From Ischnura elegans (Eukaryota; Arthropoda; Insecta; Odonata; Coenagrionidae): a stretch of DNA of 64,000 bases. Positions 1 to 13,290 of this stretch are shown in pieces (the stretch's first letter is position 1; each line of letters starts with the position of its first letter). Location: NCBI RefSeq assembly GCF_921293095.1, contig NC_060259.1, positions 22,575,812 through 22,639,811 of the forward strand, read 5' to 3'. Both the position numbers and the translations under genes were made by a program. The notes under the pieces are model-generated. The model worked only from the letters and a program-made list of their open reading frames with translations. It was not told the DNA's origin and did no database searches.

Positions 1-440
1 TATAAGGGATGAAAATTGGTCAAGCTGTCGTTTGCTGTCCGTCAACAAACAAATTATATCATCAACATTTTTATACAAATTAAAAACACTCTTAAGTAAA
101 CCGTCCTTAGAGTTAACAAGTTTCTTTCCCAGCTGTCCATGAATATATCAGCAAGAAGATGTGACAGCAAACAGCCCATGGCCAATTCTTGATTCATGCG
201 GTATAATTTGTGGTCAAATGAAAAAAAATTGACTGGTGCAGAGTTGCACTAGTCTTAAGAGTTTGGTGGCGGCTTCCGAATTATCTAGGAATTATTCCAC
301 CTCTTTGAGAGCCTCGTTAACGGGAACACATGTAAAAAGTTTCGAAACATCAAAAGAAACCATTATTGAATTACTCGGAAGAGTCATGGAGTCTAAAGTT
401 CGTGAAATCGGATACACTCTTTTCCTAATATGACTTTTTC
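1..440 (-). pseudogene. Penelope-like element reverse transcriptase relic
   Basis: On the minus strand, conceptual translation across several frames gives the ordered RT landmarks of a Penelope-like element (PLE). First comes SNSIMVSFDVSKLFTCVPVN (near 390-320), which matches the family pattern FDVxSLFTNVP. Next is a segment ending FDHKLYRMNQELAMG, followed by LLADIFMDSWER (near 170-125), matching the family MGSPLSPxxADIFM block. Then comes KNVDDIICLLTDSKRQLDQF, whose NVDD at 58-69 sits where PLE RTs have YVDD. At least one in-frame stop and two frameshifts separate the blocks, so the copy is dead. It is cut by the window edge before the C-terminal RT and nuclease. It differs in sequence from the PLE at 25.7-27.2 kb, so it is a separate family. 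The PLE assignment is firm; clade is not determined. Confidence 0.82.
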
Positions 441-2579
441 TCTCCGTGTCGATTAAACTCACGGTGAAATATGTTTTCTATTACCTTTCATTGGAGAAAA
501 TAAAGAACAAAAAATAACCAACATTTCGATGCAAAAAAATTAACTTACTTGTTTTGCGAAATGCCATAGTAAAATTTTCGCATAGATACTATAAATAAAA
601 AAAATATTTTTTTACCTTAATTTCAGTTTTACACGGGCTTTACACAATATTACTGTAGCCTACAAACGTAGGTATGTGACACGTTTTGTAACAATTTTAT
701 TACATCATGACTGCTTTTTTATGGGAGAAAAAGGTATTAGTACATATATTTGAGTCCGAGTGAATCCTTTGCGGTCAGTTCCTAATTCCCAAATGAATTA
801 CATGCATTCCTGTGGGGTATTAAAAATGATGCAAATAATGATGACGCATAGTTATGCTTCTCCCTTCAGCTTTAATTGCATGCATTGATGAAGGCTGTAA
901 GGCCTATGTCCTAGCTCATGAATACGTTTTAAGGAAAAATGTAACCACAAAATACTGCAATCGCGGAAGCGTACATCGCTTGGGCCCGTAAACTTGACCT
1001 GCACGTCCAATGGGCAACCGAAATATGTGGCCAAAATATGTGCAATATAAATTTACAGGTCTTTTCAACAGTAGAGCATGTCACACGTTCATTCACTATT
1101 ATAACTATTTCAGGAGACTGAGTTCACCCTTGATTAAAAAAGCCACAAATAAAAAAATGAAAGCCGCAAACTTCAGAAGCGTCAATGCTACAAGGGTGAG
1201 CTAAAAGCCACGGGCAAGCATGACCTTTAAAAAATACCTCATTACGACAATGCTGAACTGTGGGTTTTCATTGGAATACTAATATAAATAAGAGAAAAAT
1301 TCGAAATATTTTGAATAAGACAATGTGTTTTTGCATAAGAATCCAGGTATAATCATTATTTAAAATTAGCTTTTCCTAATAAATGGTTGTTGATATCTGG
1401 TTCTGTATAGTGACTGGTAAGCTATTTCTTCATTGGTTTCAAATAAATCATGACGGAAATCTCAGTACTGATGATATATTTCAGAATTCAATCATTCACA
1501 AAATTAATTAGCATATTGCAATCAAAAACACATGACAGGAAAATTTCTCTTAGCAATTCTATAGGCATTTACTTGGGAGAATGTATTACTACCACACGAC
1601 CAGTCGTACTTTTTTTCTCGACTTCCATACAAATTATCTGCTTAATAAGGAATAAAGGAATTTTCGGAAAATGTACAATGCTACCATATGAAAAATCATA
1701 TTAAACTTTATCACGAAAATGTTGCCTCAAATAACGTACCTGTTACAGTATAATTTCCACATTTGATATACCGGTTGTAAATGATATAGTTATACTCTAT
1801 TTGCCCTAAAAATTTCAAGATAAGAGAATAAACTTTCAATAAGAATTGCGACTGAAAAACAAAATGTTATGCCATGAGGTTGCAAAGGTAGAAGTAAGAA
1901 AAGAAGAACATGTCATTATCACGAAATTTTAAAAATAATCTTCTAACCCTACCTCGCCGACTGATGGCCACAAAAATATAGTCTTACCCCGCTAACATTT
2001 ATTGAAAATGCATTCGATAATACGAATTTTTACATAAGCTCTAATGGCATTGCCCGCCAACGCATAAAAAAAATTGTTGACTGATGACATAGATACCTAC
2101 ATTAGTTTGGCTAAAAAGCAACATCATCTTGGTTTTACCACAATTTTATTGATAAGAAATACAGACAGCCTTAATTGTTACTTTTTGTGTTTACCTTATC
2201 GCTGTGAATATCTTGAAATCATTCAATTTATACGGAAATGGCGAATTAAGGATTAAATTTCAGTCTTTCACCCGTCCTGGCCCTATTGCCTTTAGTATCG
2301 ATGGATGCAGTCAGTGACGGCATAATATATTTTTCTTCTCTTACATGAAAAGATTTTTTTTTGAAACTCCCCATAATTACGTAAATTAGGCGTAGATTAC
2401 TGCCTAATAAAAAAGTTAGCATTCCTATATATTTTTACCCTGCATCCGTCAGATGAATCAACGCGTGATAAGTAGTACTCAAGGTCTGACTGCAGTAGAG
2501 AATTAGTTGTCGCATTACACATAGCCACAGCGTCGTAGCAGGAAAACCTCGTGCTAACACTAGTTAGAGGAGGATGAGT
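441..2579. other. AT-rich sequence without recognised feature
   Basis: I see only short chance frames and homopolymer runs here. No repeat end, tRNA-like box pair or family motif was recognised on either strand. Confidence 0.5.
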
Positions 2580-3240
2580 CGACAAGAAAGGAGGAAGCGA
2601 AGGAAGATGTGGGCACATCTTCCTCGACGCTACCGCTCCGAGCAGGGACTTCGCGGGAGTGGGCTTACCTCTCCAGCTTCGGGGAATAAATGAGGTGAGC
2701 GAGGAAATCCCCTTATCAAAAAATACAGCCTTTTATAAGTTAGTCACCGCAGTCTCTTCCGTTCGGTGGAGTGGGTCCGGCGACAACCTCCCTGCCCCCT
2801 TGCCGCTTTCTTCCTCCGCCCCGAGCACCGCCCCCGCTCGCCCATCCCCCTCTCGATGGCACTTGGTTAAAGGAAGACATGATAGACTAATTATGCAAAT
2901 AGGCGGTGGTGGGGCCGGGCCCTCGAGAGAGAGAAGGCCTTGGTGCGCGCATGTTTTTGTGTGAGGCTATTAGAAGCTTTCGCTCGGACGGGGAATACCC
3001 CGTTCGATCGACTATTTGCTCTCGGTCTTTTCCTCACCGAGAGCCCTTCTACAATCTCCGGTCGTTTCCCCCCTTCACCTGCTGGCGAACATTAGCCCGA
3101 GGACTATGTAGATTCTCCCTCTAACCCAACTGCTATCCAGTCCTCCAAGTAATGTCTCCTCCTGCTGCCCCTACTCCAATCTCCGTCCATTCCATATTAC
3201 TCTCCTCTTCTGAGTTAGCCCACGAAACAAACCGGAACTT
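2580..3240. other. GC-rich patch, function unknown
   Basis: The base composition rises sharply against the AT-rich surroundings, with pyrimidine-rich runs around 2790-2860. It contains a perfect 10-bp hairpin at 2602-2623 with a 2-nt loop. The overlapping open frames on both strands reflect the GC content and show no family motif. It could be a promoter or first-exon region, or part of an unknown repeat; the sequence does not decide. Confidence 0.3.
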
Positions 3241-5540
3241 GCAAGGCACTAAGAAAATTTCATTCTCACGAATATCATCGATAAAAAAATATGTAAAGTA
3301 CAGGACTGCACACTAATAGTAAGTTTTTGGATTCGCAAAACACGCATCCGTGCAAAAGCATGTAACTGTATTAAAAGCGCTTGAGTATCGTTTTTAAATG
3401 TGAAATATACGGAATTTATGTTTGTTGAGTACCAAGAGAAATAGAATATTGGCTTTTTATAAAGGAGTGATGCAATTAAGCCTTGTGAATATCACATACT
3501 GGGGACAGACATTCTCTAAGTAAATGGCTATTTGGTACAATGCTCCGAAAATTAAATTCTACTGCATTTATCGTTCTCTACGAAGCAACTTCTTCGTGCC
3601 AACCGTGAATAACTCATACATATTTTCAATTATAAATCATTCAGGTTACGACACCTCTTTTAGTACGAATAGGTCTCATGCAATCACAAACTAAATGGAG
3701 TCAAGAACACGTGTAAGTGGCTGGGGTAAGGGACGATGAAAATACATGGTTGAAAGGAAATGAGAGAAATAAGGTGAGACAAGAAGTAGCGTGGTGTGTT
3801 TGGATGCAAGAGAAACAGGATTATTATCATGGAGGCACATAAAATAAGACTGGTGGCATATTTTACATAAATACTTTCTATCGCCGATGGTCCGGCGTGT
3901 GTTTCATGAGTAAAGTCGTAAATATTCTCATTCCAACGCATCTAATGTTAAGGGGATAAAAATGTAGTCGTTCAAATCCGACCAAATATTTATCGCCTTT
4001 ACGTTCGTAACACATCGCACGCATAATACAGGATATGCAAGTAGGTAATCGTTGGTATCGACAGTGTTGCCCTTTAGAACATTCTAAACACATTTTAAGG
4101 ACAGCACAGGAAATCCCAGGATGAGTGAAAATGCTAGAAAATTTTATGTGAGGAAGTGCAGAAGGGAATGGAATATCTTGAAAAGTTATGTCAAATTTTT
4201 TTACCAATATGGTAACAATTCTTCCTTTAGTGAGATGATCTATGGCGTAAAAGATCTAGTTCTTTCTAAAATCACTATTGGACATTATTACCATAACATT
4301 AAAATTGATTCCGGAAAGTTTAATAATAAGCTAGCAAAATAATGGCCGAATAGATTCGGTGACATCGACGTCGGTTAGTGTATGAGAGTGAGTGATTACA
4401 ATGCTCGAGATGAAAATTTGCCTTGCGCAAAAGAATGTAGATAATTAGCAGGGAAAAACAAGAACTGATTTTGATATTTTCAACTAAGAGAACGCATTCC
4501 AGCCTGTTTACCAAAAAAATATCTCATTCCAAAGAGCATATATGTAGCAAGAAATCATTCCAAAAATGCATAAAAATATTATTCGTTAGAATGTAGACCT
4601 GCCTATTACTGTTAGCAGAAGAAGGAGTCCAAAACTTCCAATGGTAATTAGGATAGCCATCTTTTCCAAAGTACAAAATCGTCGTTTGCCAAACAGTTAA
4701 ATGCCGATCACTATCCCATGTTTTAGCCTGAAATGAACGTCAGCAAAGAAGAAATACCAATAGGGATACCTAACACTGATAAACGCATGGCTAATTCCGA
4801 TCCCCCTTCGTAGCCATTCTTTAGTTCATTCACCTCTTGTGTTTCATTCATCTCTTCATGCTGAATACTTTATATAAGCGTAATGTTTAGAAAAACTATG
4901 TGAATACTAGTGACTGAGTACTAGAATATACGATTTAAATTAGAAAAATCTTATTTATCACTACTTAAGAATATGTAAAATACACCTTAAAGTCATCCGA
5001 GTACAATAATTGCTCACTCTAGAAATACTCTCGTGCGAGTAAATTTGTTTCCCATTTTGTGGAAGAAAATCTTTAACGTAGGGGCAGTCACTGAGAGCAA
5101 TAGTTCACCGTACATAATTTCTCAGCTAAGCTTAGTACATGTTGAAAATAGCTATACGTATGACAAAGCGAAAACTGTTTACATGCATGCCCGATAATTC
5201 ACGCAAGATGAAACTTTGAAAAAACAATAGCAAACTTTCAGGAGCCACAAACATAAGATAAACACTATTCATAGGTTCAACACAGCAAGAATATAGAAGC
5301 CGCAAAAGTCATAGAAGAACCTAACTTTACATCCAAGCACCAAACATTGGAAGCTTAAAGCGCTGCGACAGCTAAGGGCGAAAATTTGGCTACGATACCA
5401 TCACTTAATAACTTCTCTGTAGATCTTGCGGCTTTATCACTCTTTGTGGTAAAACTTTCCCAGACTCCTACCACAGGAGTCCACGATGCACGTGATATAA
5501 TCGACAGAGCCCGACAACATGAGTCCTAAATACTTTGTGG
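3241..5540. other. AT-rich sequence without recognised feature
   Basis: No coding pattern, structured repeat or RNA gene was recognised. The longest open frames here have no family motif and are consistent with chance. Confidence 0.5.
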
Positions 5541-5930
5541 GGAAGCTAGCTGTAGGTAAGAATATTAAAGGGGAGCCGCGGATAATGATTATGATTTCGG
5601 CAGCTTAGAGAGGATCGGCTGTCTCCGGGGAGGGCAGAGCTCGTTCGTCTCGTGCAGCTTGGAAACTGCCTCGAAGGGAGTGGGAGTGGATGGGGTGGGG
5701 TGGGGGAAGTTAGAGAGAGGGGAGGGAGGGAGGGAGGGAGGGGGAGGAGGAATAAGAGGGTGGAATGCAAGGGAGCAATTGGGAAACCTCTACTGCGGGG
5801 AAAGTTGAGTACGAGTGAAGTTGAGACAATGGGGTTTGGGTTTTCATTTAGCCCGGGGGAGACGAAAATAAGTGAGACAAGAGCTGTTGGAGAAGGGATG
5901 AGCAACTTAAGATGTTAATTTGTAAATGTG
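5541..5930. repeat. Purine-rich patch with (GGGA)n run
   Basis: The plus strand is strongly purine-biased and holds a GGGA tandem run at about 5719-5742, flanked by GGGGT-type runs from 5690. Open frames on both strands arise from this bias and are not taken as genes. Confidence 0.6.
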
Positions 5931-7670
5931 AGGAAATAGGACGGTCGGAAATAATTGCAAAAAATGGCAAAAATTAAGCACTTTGGAGTAGTTTGTTTTA
6001 CCAGACATGCAGATTTGACTACTGAATGCGATTTAATTCATGAAAGAGCTTAGAATTAGGTAAAATCGTAAGAATTGAAATGCCCAAGCCATTTATGGAT
6101 CCTTTTTGAAGCCACTATAAGAATGCAACAAAACAAAATGAATCTTCAAAGAATTAATCGTCTTTCTACCTGCGTTGAGAGCACTAACACTGTACATCTC
6201 TACTGCAACAATAGCAGCCAAAACGCCATTTGTCAATTCTGAACATGCACATGTTACTTCAACCTTACAGACAACTTTCCGACCTTTTGAATGGTGGCTT
6301 TTTATTTGATAGGTCCCATTACTATTCGAGGTTGAACCAATTTCTTTAACCCCATTTTTTTTTAAATATTTTCCACCGCGTCATACTGAAAGTTGTCTTA
6401 TGTGTGCTTCATCAAGGCGTAGCAGGTAGCATCTGGTCAACCGGTTACCGTTATAACCCGTAAAAAAATCTGAGCAACGCTCTTAGATAGCTGGTGAAAG
6501 TTTTAACATATCGCACCACCTTCTTTGTACTTCCGCTAGTTCAAGAATAAAGTCTTTCCTTCAATAATTTTCCGATATGTTAGACGTGCTACCTAATTGG
6601 GCTAATTTGAACCTTTTTTTATTTTCAGCCCGAGAATCTTCAGACCACATGAGGGACCAGAGTTTGCAAGTGCTTCTGCCGCAAGGATATTTTTTAGATT
6701 TTCCCAATACTAAGTAATAATAAGATATTACATTTTACTTCACGCCTTTAAAATAAGTTCATCACAACAATGAAGTATATCTGATTATATGGAAATGGTG
6801 AAAGGCTGTACGTACGAAATGCGCAGCCGTGAATATTATGACATATCAACTTCACTCGTGGCTCCACGAATAAACAATGTGCGATGACAGGCTTTGAAAG
6901 AGTAAATGCACGTCAACCTTACAGTGAGACACAGCAAAAACATGAGGAAGAAATCTCTAACTTTGGTTTAGTTGGGAAAGAGAAAAATGTGAAAAGAGTA
7001 CCCAATAGCCATCATAAATGAAATATATAGCGCCGTAATTTTTGCCGAGGAGCATTCATAGACACGTTCCTTTTCTTAACAAAATGAATCTTAATTCGAA
7101 AAAAAAATTTGGAGTTAATAGTTCAATGTTTTCCACAGGACTGCATAAGTACTGCGAGTAAAATTACTTACCTTCAAAATTACTTGTCTGAAATACCTTT
7201 AACAGTGCTCGCATGAGAACAATGTTTTATTTCATATAGGTTAGACGCAATGAATTTGGTGTGAAAAACCTTCTTAATTTTATCTATTTAATTTTTGTGT
7301 AGCTTAAACAGTTTTACAAATATCAGCATCTTTTATGGACATATAATTAAGATTTCATCAAATGTATAACGCTCCAAATCAGCAAAAATATGAGTGTTAG
7401 TGATATGTCAACCGTAATAAACGTATTTACCAAAAGAAAAAATATTTTTTTGGCATTAGTCTCATTATTAATTTAAATCAATCGATGAAGATAAATATCA
7501 TGATACGAGAGTATGCCAGATTGAAAAATCACAGGTAGGAGATTAATGATTAGTGAGGTAATATCAGTTTTGCAAGTCAACGCACCTTTCTTATATTCCA
7601 GATAAATACTTCCTCCGTCAATTGAGACCTGAAAGTAATTTATTACAACGAACAAAGTACCTCAATTTGG
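5931..7670. other. AT-rich sequence without recognised feature
   Basis: Nothing beyond short A/T runs was recognised on either strand. Confidence 0.5.
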
Positions 7671-7673
7671 TCT

Positions 7674-7728
7674 CGGATGCAAGGTGTAACATGGTGTAAC
7701 ATACACGGATGCAATAAGGTGTAACATT
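7674..7728. repeat. Short imperfect tandem repeat
   Basis: The unit GGTGTAACAT occurs three times within 55 bp, and CGGATGCAA occurs twice. This reads as a small local duplication. Confidence 0.6.
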
Positions 7729-8843
7729 ATCTTTCAAACAGATGGCAGATTAGTTTCCGACAACCTCCCAGTAGAAAAATTGAAGAGTAAAACAAAACTT
7801 CACCGGCAGTGAATTGAGCTAAAAGCTTTCTAAAAATGTCATGGCAACATGAAGAAACCTAGAGACCAGAATCGAACAGCTTTTGATCCATGGTTTCATA
7901 CAATGAACTCAAAATTCAGAGGGAAAACAGGTTTTTTCTATTTTTTTTCTATTCTCTCTTAAAATGCCCTCGTTGTAATTCGTGAGGAAATTAGACGGAC
8001 TTTCGCCGTTGATAGGAAAAATATAAATAGTTTCAAGCAGTATAAATCAATATATTATTTCAAAAATATTCTCTTTTGACCCTGAGAGTAGTGGCTGCAT
8101 AAAACCATAGCACAAAACGTGTTATGCTCATAAATCAAGCCAATGTTGTCCAAGCACCAAGCCAAATCATCGATCAAGGTTATGATCAACTTCGAAGCCA
8201 CCCATTTTCCTCAATGTGACAATTTATGATCGCGATTGAATGTTAGTGTAGGTTTCCATTCATTTTTACTGGGTTCAAAAGAATTGATAAATTTTTAATG
8301 AGAGTCAATTAAAATATATGTAGTTCTTTTACTCAAATATAAGATGCGAGAGGTGATTAATTACATAAACATTTACAAATACACTAACAAGTGGAACAAT
8401 GCCATGTTGGCCCTAAATTCTGCAGAATATACGACAAAACACGGCCATACAGGCAATTTAAATTGAGATCATCTTTGAATTTCTTCTGCTACAGATATGC
8501 ATGTGTTGGCGCATGAATGCAAAATAAATAATATGCTGTTATATTCAAAGGTGAATTAGAGGAATTCAATTCATGTTAGCATTTTCTCTCAAGAACTCTA
8601 AAAATGTATAAGACGATTCAAATCGGCTAAGGAGGAAGAATTTACGTACCAAAGATTCATCCAATTTTTCCGAAAAATTTGTAAACTGAAGTTTCCAATA
8701 AAAAGTGAACCAAAATATTTAAATTCGATGAATACGGTCGTAGTCATTCCAATGATATTTCATTACTGAGGTATTCAGAAATAACTCTACTTTTTAACAT
8801 TCCACGGAAATTGTATTTACCAACTTATTTCAGCTCTTTAAAT
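7729..8843. other. AT-rich sequence without recognised feature
   Basis: No feature was recognised between the small tandem repeat and the target duplication of the palindromic element that follows. Confidence 0.5.
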
Positions 8844-8943
8844 AGCATAATTGATATAAGACACGGTCTCCGGCGTTACTTTGTGGAACTGCTTCATCAT
8901 AAAATAAAAACACATTGTTCTATTTCACACATTATTTTAAATA

Positions 8944-8984
8944 GTACGACCCAGGTTTCTGCATATCATGCTATCATCAAGTGC
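8944..8984 (-). ncRNA. Hammerhead ribozyme motif, left arm, one core change
   Basis: Reading the minus strand, UGAUGA corresponds to plus 8979-8974. Stem II is GCAU/AUGC closing a GAU loop, GAAA is at 8959-8956, and a 2-bp stem III closes a CUGG loop. The cleavage triplet GUC is at 8950-8948. Stem I pairs C-G and A-U next to the core, then has one mismatch. The first core base, normally C3, is U, which should impair cleavage. This is a type I layout with minimal stem III, as known for PLE hammerheads. Confidence 0.6.
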
Positions 8985-8998
8985 TATGCTATGCTATC

Positions 8999-9039
8999 AT
9001 ACCTGATGATAGCTAGATATGCAGAAACCCGGCTCGTAT
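8999..9039 (+). ncRNA. Hammerhead ribozyme motif, right arm, cleavage triplet changed
   Basis: The core CUGAUGA is at 9003-9009 and GAAA at 9024-9027. Stem I pairs AUAC (8999-9002) with GUAU (9036-9039), four perfect pairs. Where the opposite arm has GUC this copy has CUC (9033-9035), which removes the second stem III pair. Stem II is weaker than in the left arm. The two arms therefore carry different defects from a common good ancestor. Confidence 0.58.
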
Positions 9040-9096
9040 TATTTAAAATAAAGTGTGGAATAGAACAAAGTATTTTTATTTTATGAGCATAATTGA

Positions 9097-10504
9097 GGTC
9101 TTCAAAAATAAATCAATGGCGCAAAATTGTACAGTCACATATAAAATCTATGATTTGGGACAATAAAAATACCTTTCAAATAATTGAAACGCAGGTCATG
9201 AAAGGAAGTTCCTGAGGAATATCACAACGTGAAGTTATTTGAAATTATTGTAATATTGTTCCACAAAGTAAACATTGAGAATATATAATGCACTGATTTC
9301 CAATGTTGCTAAAAATGTATTCAATATTTCACAAAAATATGTTATTCTCTTATAATCGGTTCATGCCATAAGCTTGACGAAAGCCGTTGAAAATAAAAAA
9401 CATATTTTGGTGCAATAAAGCAAAAATTTGAAATCCCTCTTCGAAAATATATATTTTCTATGCCAAAAAGATTAGGTTAAATCGTTTTACCATTCGAAAA
9501 TTACCAAGAAAAACAAAATAACCAACTATGTACTTTGCGGTTCCATTGCATTCAGGTATTTCATATTGATTCTGTAGAGCCATTTATGGAAACTCTGACT
9601 TGCAAATGATGCTTTGAACCACCACGACCAAAGTTGCCGAGAAAGAAGAATGCATTTATTCCTTCTAGATACGGCTGCGCACTAATGTTACGTTTAGAAT
9701 TGCCTCACTCTATGCGAATCCAAGCAATTAGCCAGCGCAACTCCATTAGAATCATATACTTGCCACAACGGTGCATCAGAAAAAAATTATAAAATATGAC
9801 ATATTCCACCAAAGGGTTTGAAGAGTATTTTCCTCACACTTCTCCACTTTGTTCATTGCGCCTACGAGAGAAGTGTTCGATAACAAATTTTGTTCCATAA
9901 TAATGTTCCAGCTTAGCTCACCACACTTTCGGTCGCTAGTACTAACTGTCACACAGACCCTCCAACTACCTCTGTTGGCTTGGAGACCGGGGAATACCTG
10001 AAAAATCCAGGAATATTCGCAATTTAAGCTTTGCCTTATGACCAGGAGAGATTTCTGTAATTTCTCCTTTCGGGAAATCGGAAAACTTCTGTAGTAGTTC
10101 ATATAAAAACAAAATTTCAAATCCGTCAATTCCCTCCAAAATGCATTTCAATAAACGCAATTTCCACAAAAGAGTTGTTTTTCAAAACGCCAGTTCCACA
10201 GCCAATATGTTTTCAACTCATTTTACCGCAAGTTTTTTGTGAGAAAGATGATTGGATAACTGAATTATCTTTTCAAATACATTTCAGAGAGAATTTCAAG
10301 ACCTTCACAGTTTATTGCATTTCTAACTCCCTGTTTACCTCCAACTCTGACTGCAATTTTTGTGTCAGTTACTTTATTTTGGAAGAAAATTGATCAAATT
10401 ATTAGCATACTGCGCCTTATGGATATATTTGGGTACTCAAACATTTGGACGCTTGGAAATACTGGTATGCAATAGCCTGACCTCTAGCATTCCAAAAAAT
10501 AAAA
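9097..10504. other. AT-rich sequence without recognised feature
   Basis: The longest open frame, on the minus strand at 9776-10129, has no recognised motif and an unremarkable composition. I take it as chance. Confidence 0.45.
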
Positions 10505-10570
10505 ATGCGACTCCAGCAGTGGTTAGAGCATCTGCTAGGAATGACCCTCATCCCTATTACTCCATTTGAG
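10505..10570 (+). repeat. Possible tRNA-like SINE head fragment
   Basis: The segment contains AGTGGTTAGAGCATCTGCTA, which resembles a tRNA D-arm/A-box region followed by an anticodon-arm-like stretch. No clear B box follows at the usual distance, so this is a weak call. Confidence 0.25.
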
Positions 10571-13161
10571 TAAAATTCGCCAACGCTTATCGCTTCTAGA
10601 CAACACGAGTCTCTGCAGCATTATGATCACATTACATAAATTCGCAAAATCAAGTCTATAAATCCATTCCTAATATTGGAATCTTTCCATCTGTAATGCG
10701 TATAGAAATTCCTATGCCATATTTGCAATGCTAGCCTTACGGGTTTATCAGAATTACGACGAAATAATTCGAGTTTCTCAAATTTTCTTACAATTATAAC
10801 TTTACATTTCTTAACATAATTTTCGAGTGCGTTTCACATATTTTTTTGTAAGATCACTTGGGCCCACAAACAGATTATTATAATTTTTAACAACGGAAAT
10901 CTGTCGACCAAAAATCGTCCATTATGTAGAAAATAAAGTTACCCTGGTTATGATTGGATGTCCGCATAATTGTAACTAAAGAAAATAAATATTCTTTTGC
11001 CTGATTTGAAAGAGATTTCCAATTTGTTACTTACATAGGTCTTGTCACCACTGCCGATGCTCATTAAGATTAAAAAGTAAACTTACGAAACAAATATTGT
11101 CAACATGTGCACCCTCATTTTTAAGTTGATACTTTCTACAGCTATATGAGCCAACCTTAGCGCCATTTTTATGCTAATGGTCGTGATATGAATTAAATTA
11201 CAGCATTCACATCAAAACCCCAAAAATAAGAGCCCAAATTTTATATTTTAATGATGCTTACTGTATAGCGAACATTATTTCAGCTTTTTGATACAATTGA
11301 ATGTATTTTCTAGCAGTAATGAACGTTTTTTTACCTTTCCCTGTCAAGTTATGTAGAGACACCAGTTACACTAAATGTGTATTTATTGAGTGATCAGGAG
11401 TTGTTGATTTAGGAATGAACTCCAAATGCTAAAATGAGCGTATTCAAATTCGAAACTCTACCGTAAAAATTAATCAACGCAATTATCATACTAATTTTAA
11501 ATCAGGATTATGTTCTGATAAAATGCACTTTGATTCCACTTAAACCCTCGGCAAACCACGTTTTCTTGCAATAAATTTGCTGAATCAAAATCATTTGCTT
11601 AGAAATGGACATTATCTGTCACAACTGTGAATTCATTGCTATAATTTGAATGCAGGGGAAAATTTTCCGGCAAAACTTTGGGAAAGAAATTTTACAGCCG
11701 AAATTTTTTCCAAGAGTTCTGTAAAAACATCTCCCTCAAAAAGGTGAGTCGTGTGCAGTAAAAGTGGTAGAGACGCGGCGAGACACGATATATGTGCGAT
11801 GTGTGTGACGTTGCTCACTACATTTTCCGGTGATTGAAGGTATTTCACACTCAAAAAGACTATTACCGGTTAAAAAAACATAAGTTTAGAAAAAAATTCA
11901 AAAATCTTGAAAAATCAAAAATGACGAGTTAAAAAAAATATAAAACGTACAAAATATGCATAAATTCACTAATGCCGGTCCTAATACCATGTGACAAATA
12001 TGGATGGGATATATTAATAGCCAACAAAATCGCAAAAGGAAAATAAAATTAAATCAATCAAAATAATATGTAAGGGAGTTCCGAAAAATACCTACTCTTA
12101 AAAAATTAAAATACTTCTGGATGTACAGTGGTTTACAAAAGTTTCTTCACAAATTGAGTTGCGCCCCTTTCGCCGCAGTTTAAAAATTCATTTTCGGTGT
12201 TTTCTATAATACCAGTATGAGGGAAATTTGATAAACATTCCCATCTCCCGCAATATTGTTATTGCTACATCAGTAAAGGGCAATACAATCGGGTTATGTG
12301 CAATGATAATGCCAAATGAATTGCGCAGCTCATGCTAGAAAATAAATACACCTCTAGAAATTCTCTTTAATTTCTCGCGGAAAATAACCGATCCATCGAA
12401 GTATGTTTTTATACAACTAACGCAGTAGCCTTATGTTGAGAGTTAACGAACGTAAAATATAAAACAATTAGCCGCAATGCCACTGCAAATAATGCCACTG
12501 AAATCTAACGTCACTAAATCATAATTCAGTTTGATTTTGTGATACTAGAAGATTGGTTCGTTCTTGTGCATGACTTACGAAAACACGTAACGAATCACCA
12601 GTAAAATCAGTGAGGGAGTTGGCATAAAAGTAAAGCGGATTTTCCACTGCAGTCATTTGAGTGTGGTAGTTCGAACCTGTCCGAGAGAATATTTTTCGAT
12701 GACACAAAATTGCTGATATTTTCTTATCCATTCCAATGCATAAAATCTACCACTGTCGTTATAAAATTTGTACAGCGGAAATTCATTTTCTTCTCCGCGG
12801 AAATCATGTCTCAAAATCTCATTTCACGATTAAAAGGGAAAACATTTCAGGCAGGTATTCTTCTGCATCAAGTCCTTTTTTGTACTGCCCGAAACCTCTG
12901 CAACGATTGCGACTTTATTCCGCGCTATTTGTCGCTGTAAACGATAGGAAAGATAGAAATCGCTCGTTTTCGACGCTTCTTAACCTTATTACTGTCGAGC
13001 TAAACATCAGTTAATTTATTTTTTGTCAGTTAATCAGCTTTAATTTATCCTTATTACAGAAAGTGCGCAAAAAACTCAGCTAACCTGAGTTTGCAGTGTA
13101 TTGAATCAAAACTGAATCGAAACCTTATAGACACCTGTAAACATTGAGGTTTGCCACGATA
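10571..13161. other. AT-rich sequence without recognised feature
   Basis: Only short frames without family motifs are present. No repeat boundaries were recognised. Confidence 0.45.
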
Positions 13162-13290
13162 TGATATGGTATTTGAAGTATACGACCGACATCTGAGGTC
13201 ATTTGCGTCATGAGGGAAGAATATGGAAGGTTGGAGAAAAACCCGGCGTCGGCATTAGCATGCTCTTAACGAAAGGCGCCAAGGAGACAA
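13162..13290 (-). repeat. Truncated SINE copy (body and 3' part)
   Basis: This stretch aligns by eye with 15690-15830. Both start at ATGGTATTTG, then share CGACCGACA, TCATTT and the block CGGCGTYGGCATTAGCMTGC. The tRNA-like head seen in the 15.7-kb copy is absent here. The element reads on the minus strand because the tRNA-like head of the other copy is on that strand. Confidence 0.6.

Larger units (their letters stand above)
8855..9085 (-). mobile_element. Palindromic mini-element with two opposed hammerhead motifs
   Basis: Arms at about 8893-8981 and 8998-9085 are inverted copies of each other, with a short loop containing TATGC repeats. The 11-mer AGCATAATTGA lies at 8844-8854 and again at 9086-9096, which reads as a target-site duplication and fixes the element at 231 bp. 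About 38 bp at the left end lie outside the palindrome. Each arm carries a hammerhead-like motif, as PLE pseudo-LTRs do. There is no coding sequence. By analogy with the PLE at 25.7-27.2 kb, whose one-sided tail is at its 3' end, the 3' end here is probably on the left, so I assign minus orientation. The palindrome and duplication are directly visible; PLE origin is inferred from the ribozymes and layout. Confidence 0.68.

Noticed and set aside
9776..10129. 117-codon minus-strand frame
   Set aside because: No motif, no homologous pattern recognised, and no flanking gene signals.
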